This document shows, piece after piece, positions 1-7,606 of a stretch of 27,464 nucleotides of DNA (position 1 is its first letter; each line of letters begins with the position of its first letter). The DNA is taken from NCBI GenBank assembly GCA_964473395.1, contig CAYYOW010000022.1, positions 1 to 27,464 on the forward strand, in the 5' to 3' direction. Position numbers and translations under genes: made by a program. The notes beneath the pieces were generated by a model. That model did no database searches and was not told where the DNA came from. It saw nothing but the letters and a program-made list of their open reading frames with translations. This stretch comes from Sulfidibacterium sp964473395. GTDB lineage: Bacteria > Bacteroidota > Bacteroidia > Bacteroidales > F082.

Positions 1-345
1 TCTGTGTACAAAATTAATAAATTTAACGGCAGGGGCAACCGGATCATTTTCATATTGGTCCCGAACGGAGTAGATAACATTTCTTAATACGAATAAATGG
101 TTAAAATATCAGGTTAATAAAAACAGCAGCAATCTTACCAAAAACATGTAGTAACAGCACCTTAATTATTATGGTGGCGAAATTGGAGGCTAAAAAGACA
201 CACCCCGACTTGCTAAAACTAAAATATGAGATATGAGAGCCTGGTAATCAAAGCTAAACCTCCATCCGAAAAGCGAACCAGGGTTACGGATTTTGCCCAA
301 GTAAATATTATCTGAATTTTTTCTTTATATAATTTTTTATAATAA
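1..345. other. Spacer upstream of the SusC-like gene, no recognised gene
   Basis: I find no recognisable gene here. On the minus strand an open frame of about 36 codons (roughly 111 down to 1) runs off the left edge. Its translation looks somewhat protein-like, but it has no ATG, GTG or TTG start and an upstream stop close by. It could be the remnant of a neighbouring gene or chance. The rest is AT-rich non-coding sequence leading to the promoter at 345-378. Confidence 0.4.
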
Positions 346-378
346 TTGTTAAACTTATATAAAAATGTTCTATACTTG
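345..378 (+). promoter_or_regulatory. Bacteroidota-type promoter of the SusC/SusD operon
   Basis: A -33-like ATTG (345-348) is followed after 22 bp by TATACTTG (371-378). This matches the Bacteroidota -7 consensus TAnnTTTG with one mismatch. The consensus spacing is 19-21 bp, so this one is slightly long. The expected transcript start is about 25 nt before the ATG at 409, and the leader is AT-rich without a Shine-Dalgarno sequence, as is usual for the phylum. Confidence 0.5.
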
Positions 379-408
379 CAAATAATTTAATTAAAAAATT
401 ATAGAATT

Positions 409-3396
409 ATGAAGTGTTTTCTTACAAAATTAACTGTATTATTTGTGTTCCTATTTTTGGCACAAGCCACGATGGCACAAGTAGCTCAAGTGACAGGAAA
501 AGTATCCGATCCTACGGGAGATCCTCTGGTTGGCGTAAGTGTGTATATTAGTAACGGTAGTAATTTAGGCACCTCCACCGAAGCGAACGGTACGTTTAGC
601 CTAAAAGTGCCAGAAGCAAAAGGAAAAAGACTTATTTTTTCGTTCATTGGTTTCAGCAAGAAAACGGTGGTTCTTACAGGTAGGGATCAGCGTTTGGAAA
701 TTGTCATGACACCGGATTTAATGAACTTAAATGAAGTAGTAGTTACCGGAACAGGAAGTATCGCTACCAAAAAACAGATTGGGGCTTCCATTTCAATGCT
801 GAATAAAAAGCAATTAGGAAACCTGAACAATGTTGTAAGCGTGGGTGCTGCTTTACAAGGAAAAATAGCTGGAGCCTATGTTACACGTAACTCGGGAAAC
901 CCTTCAGGAGGTATATCCATTCGTTTGAGGGGAGCCAGTACATTAACAGGGAGCTCCGATCCTCTTTATATTGTAGATGGTGTAATTGTAAATAACGAAT
1001 CATCGCAGTTGATTAATTTAGGAGGATACTCACAAAACAGGCTGGTCGATTTAGACCCGAATAATATTGACCATATTGTAGTTTTGAAAGGCGCTGCTGC
1101 CGCTGCTATTTATGGTTCAAGAGCCAGTAACGGCGTTGTTTTGATATATACCAAACGGGGGAAAACCGGAGCTCCCAGTATCACTTTTTCTACAGGTGTA
1201 AACGTAAATCAGCTAAGGAAACCATTTCCTTACAATACGGCACAGCTAAAATGGAAAAGTGGTGTGGCAGTACCTGCAAAAAGATATAATTATCAGGATG
1301 AGATTTTCCATGCGGCTTTTGGCTATCACAACTCTGTCAATATTTCAGGAGGTACGAAAAACACCAAGTATTATCTGTCTGCCTCTCAACTTAAGAATGG
1401 TGGTATTGTAAGAAATACTTCTTTTGGCCGGAAAAACTTTAATCTGCGTATCGATCAGGTTTTGTCTAAATGGGCTAAAGTTTCTGTAGGTTCTATTATG
1501 TCATATAATAAAAGTTACGATATGCCCAACGGTAAAAACTATGGCCCTCTGGTAAGTTTACTGTTTGCAGATAATACCATAAACCCTGCTCCCAATAAAT
1601 ATGGAAAATATCCCAATATTGGCTGGATGGCTAACCCGTATGAGGCTATTAATAGAATAAAAGCCACCACTACCAACCGCCGGAATGTAAATGATATTCA
1701 GTTTCATTTAACCCCAATGAAGGGTTTACGGATAAACTATGTTTTAGGGTACGATAACGCGTACTCGGTAGGGTTGCTATTTATTCCCAAAGGATTTAAT
1801 ACCGTACCGGATGGAAGGTCTCAAAAGAACACACTGAGTACAACTATGATTAACAGTGATTTAAACATAAGTTATAAACTTGATTTGAATGAATTTATTT
1901 CGCTGACAACCGGTGTCGGGAGTAGTTATCAATATGAGGAGAACAATATTTTTGGCGTGGCCAATGACAAGGTGGGAGCCATGGATAATGTGATTGTAAC
2001 CGATCCCTCTTCGGCTGTATCCGGAAGAGATTACCGGTCAAAAGCTGCTTATTGGGGTAATTACATTCAGGAAAGCTTTAGTTTTAAAAATAAAATCTTT
2101 TTAACTGCAGCGGCACGTGTTGACGGGGCTTCTACTTTTGGTGAGAATCAAAGAAACCAGTTATATGGTAAATTTAGCGGGTCTTATTCTATTTCTGATG
2201 AAAATTATTGGAAAAATATTTTCGGAACTGTTTTTGACTATTTCAGAGTAAGGGCCGCATGGGGACAATCAGGTAACCTGACAGCTTTGGACCCGTTTCA
2301 GATTTACACGAATTACAACACGTTGAACTACATGGGAGATATAGGTTTTATACCTTCCACTATGCAGGGTAACCCAAATCTGAAACCGGAAAGACAAGTC
2401 GAATATGAATCGGGTTTTGATTTCTCCATGTTCAAAAACAGGTTCGGGGGAGAATTTACATATTACCATCAAAGTATTACAGATTTATTAGTAAACAGGC
2501 CGTTGTCTCCATCCACGGGGTATGCAAGCCAGTTTACCAATGTCGGTACAATGCAAAACAAAGGTATCGAAATACTGATTCGTGGTATTCCCATACAAAA
2601 ATCAAATTTTTCCTGGGAGGTTTCCGGTACTTATAGCCGAAACAACAACATAACACCTTTTATAGAAGGAGGAAAAGTTAGTTTAGGTATGTGGGGGACA
2701 TCGGTCGCTATATCAGGACAACCATTGGGCGTTTTCTATGGTACATATTTTGCCACCAAGTCTGACGGAAGTATGCTGTTGAATTCAAAAGGATTCGTTC
2801 AGAAGGCAAAAGGGCATTATGAATACGTGAAAAATGCGTATGGTCAGTCTATGGCTGTTCCAGTCCAGGATTATGATGCCAACGGACAGCCTACCGGAAC
2901 TACTCTGCGTAAGGTAATTGGAGATCCGAATCCTAAGTTTGTGGCTTCAATTATCAATACCTTAAATTATAAAAAATTTAGTTTAAGGGTTCAACTTGAT
3001 GTGGTTCATGGTAACCAGGTGATGAACTGGAACAAAAGGATGGGGTATTTGTTTCCGGGCGGAGCACCTCAGGCTCTTGAGTTAACCGGTCAAATTCCTA
3101 AAGGTACTTCGCGTCCCAACTTCTTTATTTTCCAATCTTTTATTGAAGACGGATCTTATGTTAAAGTACGGGATATTTCCCTGACGTATAATTTAAGAAT
3201 AAAAAACACCAAAAGTTTCTTAAAATCGATCAGATTTTCTCTTAATGGATCTAATTTGTTATCGTTTGACCACTATTCAGGTCCTGACCCAGAAGTAAAT
3301 ACAGATGGACAGTCGAATGGCGTACGCGGACAGGACATGGCGAATGTACCAATTCCAAAGACCTTTAGGTTTGGGATGTCTTTCAGGTTTAGATAA
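409..3396 (+). CDS. SusC/RagA-family TonB-dependent outer-membrane transporter
   Basis: This is the outer-membrane beta-barrel of a glycan importer, working with the SusD-like lipoprotein encoded 56 bp downstream. Residues 1-23 form a signal peptide (cleavage expected after ATMA). Residues 26-105 are a carboxypeptidase-regulatory-like domain (GKVSDPTGDPLVGVSV). A TonB-box-like NEVVVTGTG lies at 108-116. The plug covers about 115-235 and carries the family marks DPLYIVDG (184-191) and AAIYGSRASNGVV. The rest is barrel, ending in FRFGMSFRFR. The length of 995 aa is normal for the family. The ATG at 409 is the only start that gives an intact signal peptide. The cargo is not determined by the sequence; the adjacent murQ, symporter and NagZ-type enzyme suggest peptidoglycan fragments or amino-sugar glycans. 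No ECF-sigma/anti-sigma or hybrid two-component regulator accompanies it. Confidence 0.95.
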   Translation: MKCFLTKLTVLFVFLFLAQATMAQVAQVTGKVSDPTGDPLVGVSVYISNGSNLGTSTEANGTFSLKVPEAKGKRLIFSFIGFSKKTVVLTGRDQRLEIVMTPDLMNLNEVVVTGTGSIATKKQIGASISMLNKKQLGNLNNVVSVGAALQGKIAGAYVTRNSGNPSGGISIRLRGASTLTGSSDPLYIVDGVIVNNESSQLINLGGYSQNRLVDLDPNNIDHIVVLKGAAAAAIYGSRASNGVVLIYTKRGKTGAPSITFSTGVNVNQLRKPFPYNTAQLKWKSGVAVPAKRYNYQDEIFHAAFGYHNSVNISGGTKNTKYYLSASQLKNGGIVRNTSFGRKNFNLRIDQVLSKWAKVSVGSIMSYNKSYDMPNGKNYGPLVSLLFADNTINPAPNKYGKYPNIGWMANPYEAINRIKATTTNRRNVNDIQFHLTPMKGLRINYVLGYDNAYSVGLLFIPKGFNTVPDGRSQKNTLSTTMINSDLNISYKLDLNEFISLTTGVGSSYQYEENNIFGVANDKVGAMDNVIVTDPSSAVSGRDYRSKAAYWGNYIQESFSFKNKIFLTAAARVDGASTFGENQRNQLYGKFSGSYSISDENYWKNIFGTVFDYFRVRAAWGQSGNLTALDPFQIYTNYNTLNYMGDIGFIPSTMQGNPNLKPERQVEYESGFDFSMFKNRFGGEFTYYHQSITDLLVNRPLSPSTGYASQFTNVGTMQNKGIEILIRGIPIQKSNFSWEVSGTYSRNNNITPFIEGGKVSLGMWGTSVAISGQPLGVFYGTYFATKSDGSMLLNSKGFVQKAKGHYEYVKNAYGQSMAVPVQDYDANGQPTGTTLRKVIGDPNPKFVASIINTLNYKKFSLRVQLDVVHGNQVMNWNKRMGYLFPGGAPQALELTGQIPKGTSRPNFFIFQSFIEDGSYVKVRDISLTYNLRIKNTKSFLKSIRFSLNGSNLLSFDHYSGPDPEVNTDGQSNGVRGQDMANVPIPKTFRFGMSFRFR

Positions 3397-3452
3397 AAGA
3401 AAAAGCTATTAAATTTCGATGCTATTTTTATGCAGATAAAAAATATATAAAG

Positions 3453-4784
3453 ATGAAAACAATAAATAAAATTTTTATTACTCTTCTTATTACAACGTTG
3501 TTATTTAGTTGTAAAAAAGATTTCCTTAATGTGAATCAACCTACCCAAACTCAGGTTTTATCAACAAACTCAGGTTTATTAGGGCTTGCGGTTGGCCTTC
3601 GCTCTCATTTTGCTTCTTCGACATATTATTTTGTTGTTGAGGTTCCGGGGTTGTCTACCCGGGAAATGGGAGATATAAGTACTTATGTTACACCGGCAGA
3701 ATTAGTTCTGGGTGGTATACCATTGTCAGACGATAATACCGGAATTAGCGGTTTGTGGGCTAATTTGTTGCGTGACAAAGGAATGGCAGAAAATATTTTA
3801 GCAAATGTGGATGCCGTCCCGATGGACCCGGGAACAAAATCAGGGCTTACAGCCTATGCCAAGTGGTTTAAAGCCATCACATTAGGATACCTGGCACAAA
3901 ATTTTGAACAAGTTCCTGTTAATAATCAACTGGATGGGAAGGCCAAATTTAACAGCCGTAAGGAAGTGCTGGCCACATGTATTTCGTTACTCAAAAGTGC
4001 AAAGGCAGACATTGCTGCACAGCCTGTTTCAACAGAGTTTTCTGATTTATTTCCTCAGCTTGATTTACCGAATGTGATTAACGCTTTTTTAGCAAGATAT
4101 AATTTATTTGCCGGAAACTATGCTGCTGCAATAGCCGCAGCAGATGCCGTTGATTTAACATCTAAGTCGGTGTGGGAATATGATGGTACTACTTATAAAA
4201 ACCCGGTTTACATGTTTGCTGTTTATAACAATCCGGATACAAAACCTCAGGCTGATTTTGGCTTAACAGGAAAATATGTTCCGGCTAAAGGTGATGGGAG
4301 AGTTGCTTTTTATCTTGACTCTTCAAAGCCAATTATTGAACCTCAGGGTGTAGGTGCACATACTGTTGTAGACCTGCTAGGATTTTTTGACACTATGGGT
4401 AAATCAATTCCTGTTTATTTGCCAGGTGAGATGTTGTTAATAAAAGCAGAGGCATATGCTCAATTAGGAGATTTAGGCAAAGCCGTACAATTTATTAATG
4501 CTGTACGTGAAAAAACTAATGATGTTTTTGGCGTAGATGCAGGGTTAGGCGCCTGGACAGGAAATGCTACGAATAAGGCGGATATTATGGATGAAATTTT
4601 TAAAGAACGATCTATCGAATTGTTTATGAGTGGTATGAGGTTAGAAGATTCCAGGAGAATACATCCCAACTTAGTTCCTCCTACAGCAGGTTCATATTTT
4701 AACGAAAGAAACAGGAACTTTTATCCTTATCCTTTTGATGAGCGAACCAATAATCCTAACACGCCATCCAATCCTAACATTTAA
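3453..4784 (+). CDS. SusD/RagB-family substrate-binding lipoprotein
   Basis: This is a surface glycan-binding lipoprotein that caps the SusC-like barrel. The signal peptide ends in the lipobox LLFSC, so Cys20 would be lipidated; KKDFLNVNQPTQTQ follows, the usual SusD start. The C-terminal part contains a TPR-like region (GEMLLIKAEAYAQLGD) and the family signature ending NRNFYPYPFDERTNNPN. At 443 aa it is shorter than many SusD proteins (about 500-600 aa), placing it among the compact members. It directly follows the susC-like gene with no room for an independent promoter, so the two are almost certainly co-transcribed. Family membership is sure; the ligand is inferred only from the neighbouring peptidoglycan-sugar genes. 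Confidence 0.93.
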   Translation: MKTINKIFITLLITTLLFSCKKDFLNVNQPTQTQVLSTNSGLLGLAVGLRSHFASSTYYFVVEVPGLSTREMGDISTYVTPAELVLGGIPLSDDNTGISGLWANLLRDKGMAENILANVDAVPMDPGTKSGLTAYAKWFKAITLGYLAQNFEQVPVNNQLDGKAKFNSRKEVLATCISLLKSAKADIAAQPVSTEFSDLFPQLDLPNVINAFLARYNLFAGNYAAAIAAADAVDLTSKSVWEYDGTTYKNPVYMFAVYNNPDTKPQADFGLTGKYVPAKGDGRVAFYLDSSKPIIEPQGVGAHTVVDLLGFFDTMGKSIPVYLPGEMLLIKAEAYAQLGDLGKAVQFINAVREKTNDVFGVDAGLGAWTGNATNKADIMDEIFKERSIELFMSGMRLEDSRRIHPNLVPPTAGSYFNERNRNFYPYPFDERTNNPNTPSNPNI

Positions 4785-4918
4785 ATAATTTTTACGGGGG
4801 GTTCACATTCAAAAACAGCATAACGGTTTATCTGTTCGGTTAAATTAAAAAATTACTTGGGTTTACCTGTGGTTTGTTCCGAATTCAACTAATAAATACA
4901 ACTTTTTTAGGAGAAAGA

Positions 4919-4951
4919 ATGATTTCTGTTTTTCAAATGAATATACGATGA
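4919..4951 (+). CDS. 10-codon leader frame overlapping the murQ start
   Basis: ATG at 4919 is preceded by AGGAG (4909-4913) at 5-nt spacing, the only good Shine-Dalgarno match in this spacer. The frame reads MISVFQMNIR and its TGA (4949-4951) overlaps the murQ start as ATGA (4948-4951). That arrangement is typical of translational coupling. It could also be chance, since the phylum seldom relies on Shine-Dalgarno pairing. No peptide function is implied. Confidence 0.3.
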   Translation: MISVFQMNIR

Positions 4952-5769
4952 ATCCAAAAAATATTACCGAAAAGCCTTCAAAGTATAATCAGCTGGAAAA
5001 AATGCATGTCAAAGGCTTGTTAGAGGGTATAAATGCAGAAGATGCCCTTGTCCATTTGGCCGTAAAAGAGAGAATTCCCCAAATTGAAAAATTAGTTCTT
5101 GCCATTGTGGAGCGAATAAAAAAGGGGGGGCGTTTGTTTTATTTGGGAGCTGGCACAAGTGGACGTCTCGGTATTTTGGATGCTTCGGAAATCCCCCCCA
5201 CGTTCGGGGTTCCTTACGATTTGGTTATCGGACTGATTGCAGGCGGAGATGCAGCCATACGTAAGGCCGTTGAATCAGCCGAAGACGATCCTGAACAGGC
5301 GTGGAAGGATATGGCTCCGTATAAACCTACAGTCAGGGATGTCGTTGTCGGAATTGCTGCTTCAGGAAGAACCCCTTATGTTATTGGGGCAGTCAGAACA
5401 GCCAGAAAAAAAGGTCTTCTAACCGCATGTATTACCAGTAATCCCGGTACCGATTTAGCAGCTTCGGTTGATATCCCTATTGAAATAATTGTGGGCCCTG
5501 AATTTGTTACCGGTAGTACCCGGATGAAATCAGGAACGGCTGCTAAGCTGGCGTTGAACATGATTACCACCAGTACCATGATTCAGTTAGGAAGGGTAAA
5601 AGGAAATAAAATGGTAGACATGCAGTTGACAAACCAAAAACTAATTGAAAGAGGAACCCGTATGATTGCGGAAGAAACAGGCTTGGGAAGTGAAGATGCT
5701 AAAAGATTACTATTGTCGTATGGCTCAGTACGAAATGCAATAGAAGGCCTGAATCTCAAAACAAAATAA
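4948..5769 (+). CDS. murQ: N-acetylmuramic acid 6-phosphate etherase MurQ
   Basis: Cytoplasmic enzyme that removes the D-lactyl ether from MurNAc-6-P, giving GlcNAc-6-P and D-lactate. It is a single SIS-fold protein of 273 aa, the usual length in Bacteroidota (E. coli 298 aa). It carries the signature GAGTSGRLGILDASEIPPT; Glu81 matches E. coli catalytic Glu83 and Glu112 (in SAEDD) matches Glu114. Further conserved blocks are VVGIAASGRTPYVIGA and VTGSTRMKSGTAAKLALN. The start at 4948 is supported because the N-terminus (NITEKPSKYNQLEKM) resembles that of family members. It lies 163 bp after the SusD-like gene and its stop overlaps the next frame (TAATG). The substrate would come from AnmK or from a MurNAc kinase, perhaps one of the ROK proteins here. 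Confidence 0.96.
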   Translation: MNPKNITEKPSKYNQLEKMHVKGLLEGINAEDALVHLAVKERIPQIEKLVLAIVERIKKGGRLFYLGAGTSGRLGILDASEIPPTFGVPYDLVIGLIAGGDAAIRKAVESAEDDPEQAWKDMAPYKPTVRDVVVGIAASGRTPYVIGAVRTARKKGLLTACITSNPGTDLAASVDIPIEIIVGPEFVTGSTRMKSGTAAKLALNMITTSTMIQLGRVKGNKMVDMQLTNQKLIERGTRMIAEETGLGSEDAKRLLLSYGSVRNAIEGLNLKTK

Positions 5770-6020
5770 TGAAATTAATAATTCTTAAAATATATAAGAA
5801 AATATTCGTACTTGCATTGATAGTGCCGGCTGTTTGGAGGTTTACAAAAAATATAATAGCCAGGCAAACTAAAAAATCTACTATTATTTCTTGGTCTGAG
5901 CCGAATAATCACCGGCCCGGTTTTGTATTTTGCAGAAGGTTAAGCAAAAAAGATAATTTTTTACAGTTGGTATTTGTTGGAAGTATCGCAACTGGTCCCG
6001 GGCATAAGTTTTTAGCATGA
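5769..6020 (+). CDS. Doubtful 83-codon frame between murQ and the symporter
   Basis: I do not recognise this frame. It shares one base with the murQ stop (taATGa) and four bases with the symporter start (ATGA at 6017-6020), an operon-like arrangement that argues for translation. Against this, the product is unlike any family I know. It has one hydrophobic stretch near the N-terminus (IFVLALIVPAVW, about residues 12-23), then a basic polar tail with no motif. Its last third holds the left arm of a perfect 19-bp inverted repeat. It may be a translated linker that keeps ribosomes moving to the symporter start, a small membrane peptide, or simply a structured spacer. Confidence 0.35.
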   Translation: MKLIILKIYKKIFVLALIVPAVWRFTKNIIARQTKKSTIISWSEPNNHRPGFVFCRRLSKKDNFLQLVFVGSIATGPGHKFLA

Positions 6021-6044
6021 CACCTAAAATTATCTTTTTTGCTT
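5942..6044. repeat. Perfect 19-bp inverted repeat around the symporter start codon
   Basis: The left arm is 5942-5960 (AAGCAAAAAAGATAATTTT) and the right arm is its exact reverse complement at 6026-6044, separated by 65 nt. The loop contains the symporter ATG (6017) and a nested pair CAGTTG (5964-5969) / CAACTG (5989-5994). In RNA this could form a long stem enclosing the translation start. It may be a control element of symporter expression or an inverted duplication scar. Confidence 0.6.
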
Positions 6045-7483
6045 TTATTATTTATACCTCCCTGATTTTTTTCGTGGCCTGGCTTACTTCGCGCAAGGCG
6101 GATAATCAGAGTTTTTTTATTGGAAACAGGAAGTCCCCCTGGTTTGTGGTAGCCTATGGCATGATCGGCGCTTCTCTCTCCGGGGTTACTTTTATTTCGG
6201 TTCCCGGCTGGGTAGGGACCACCCATTTCACCTATTTTGTGATCGTACTGGGATATGTGGCAGGATATGCAGTGGTAAGCTCGGTCTTATTGCCCGTCTA
6301 TTATAAATTGAATTTGACTTCCATATACACTTATCTGGGAGTGCGTTTGGGACGATCATCCTATAAAACGGGTTCTGCTTTCTTCCTTATTTCCAGAATT
6401 ATCGGGGCTTCCTTCAGGATGTTTCTCGTTGTAGAGGTTTTACAAATTTTCGTGTTTAATCATTATGGGATACCATTTTGGGTAACCGTAGTTTTATTTC
6501 TTGTTTTAATTCAACTTTATACTTTAAAGGGGGGGATTAAAACCATTGTTTGGACGGATACTTTACAAACAACTTTCATGCTCTTGTCAGTAATAGTTAC
6601 TGTTTGGATAGTGATTTCCTCCATGAACACAACATTGAGCGATATGTGGAACAGGGTTTGGGCAACTGATTATTCTCAAATATTTGTCACAAATGTTAAA
6701 AGCTCTAAGTATTTCATTAAGCTGTTTTTAAGCGGAATGTTTATTACCATTGCCATGACCGGGCTTGACCAGGATATGATGCAAAAAAATCTGAGTTGTC
6801 ATAATATTAAAGATTCCCAAAAGAATATGACAACGCTTAGTTTGATCCTGGTTCCTGTAAACCTTATCTTCCTTTTTCTTGGTGCTGTTTTGTATCTGTT
6901 TGCTGCACATATTAACATGGGCACTCCGGAACTTACTGATCAACTGTTTCCTGATATTGCTTTACATCATCTCGGCATTACCGGTGGGGTCATTTTTTTT
7001 ATTGGATTAATTTCGGCGGCTTATTCCAGTGCCGATAGTGCACTAACCGCTTTAACTACCTCACTAACGATTGATATACTGGAATTAGACAAGAAGTATA
7101 AAGGGAATGAAAAAAAACTAAAAAAAAGCAGGCAAAAGCTACATTTTTTAATGATGCTAATCATTATCTGTGTTATTCTGATTTTTAAAATGATTAATAA
7201 TCAGGCAATTATTGCCCAGTTATTCACTTTTGCAGGATATACTTACGGGCCTTTGCTGGGGTTATTTAGTTTTGGGCTTTTTACAAAATATGCTGTAAAA
7301 GATAAATGGGTTCCTTGGGTAGCTGTTTCTTCCCCCTTCATCGCTTATTTTTTAAGCCAGGGGATGATGTTTGTATTTAGCGGCTACAAAACGGGGTTCG
7401 AGATTTTAATTATAAACGGACTGATTTCATTTATAGGGTTATTAATTATCAGAGAAAAAACTGGTGCTATAAAAATGTTATGA
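6017..7483 (+). CDS. Sodium:solute symporter (SSS family), candidate MurNAc/amino-sugar importer
   Basis: Inner-membrane Na+-coupled transporter of the SSS/SLC5 family, 488 aa with about 13 hydrophobic segments. The N-terminal half has GASLSGVTFISVPGWVG (51-67) and TLKGGIKTIVWTD (169-181). The sodium-site helix is seen as GLISAAYSSADSALTALTT (330-348), the conserved SADSALTA block of the family. Its start overlaps the preceding 83-codon frame by ATGA, and murQ lies just upstream. Tannerella forsythia uses an SSS-type transporter (MurT) encoded beside murQ for MurNAc uptake; by position and family this protein is the likely equivalent. The substrate assignment is inference. A 19-bp inverted repeat around the start codon may modulate translation. 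Confidence 0.9.
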   Translation: MTPKIIFFAFIIYTSLIFFVAWLTSRKADNQSFFIGNRKSPWFVVAYGMIGASLSGVTFISVPGWVGTTHFTYFVIVLGYVAGYAVVSSVLLPVYYKLNLTSIYTYLGVRLGRSSYKTGSAFFLISRIIGASFRMFLVVEVLQIFVFNHYGIPFWVTVVLFLVLIQLYTLKGGIKTIVWTDTLQTTFMLLSVIVTVWIVISSMNTTLSDMWNRVWATDYSQIFVTNVKSSKYFIKLFLSGMFITIAMTGLDQDMMQKNLSCHNIKDSQKNMTTLSLILVPVNLIFLFLGAVLYLFAAHINMGTPELTDQLFPDIALHHLGITGGVIFFIGLISAAYSSADSALTALTTSLTIDILELDKKYKGNEKKLKKSRQKLHFLMMLIIICVILIFKMINNQAIIAQLFTFAGYTYGPLLGLFSFGLFTKYAVKDKWVPWVAVSSPFIAYFLSQGMMFVFSGYKTGFEILIINGLISFIGLLIIREKTGAIKML

Positions 7484-7606
7484 GGGGTATAGGATTTTTT
7501 TTACTTAAAAAGGGACGGAAAAACCCAAAAGCACTCCGGGGTATGTATCTGTTAGAGCTGTAGGGTACCGGACAGCCAAAAGTGTTGTTAAAAAAATAAT
7601 CTGGCT

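Noticed and set aside
240..282. CCTGGT/ACCAGG inverted repeat upstream of susC as a riboswitch or operator
   Set aside because: Only 6-bp arms with a 31-nt loop; easily chance and upstream of the mapped promoter-like site.
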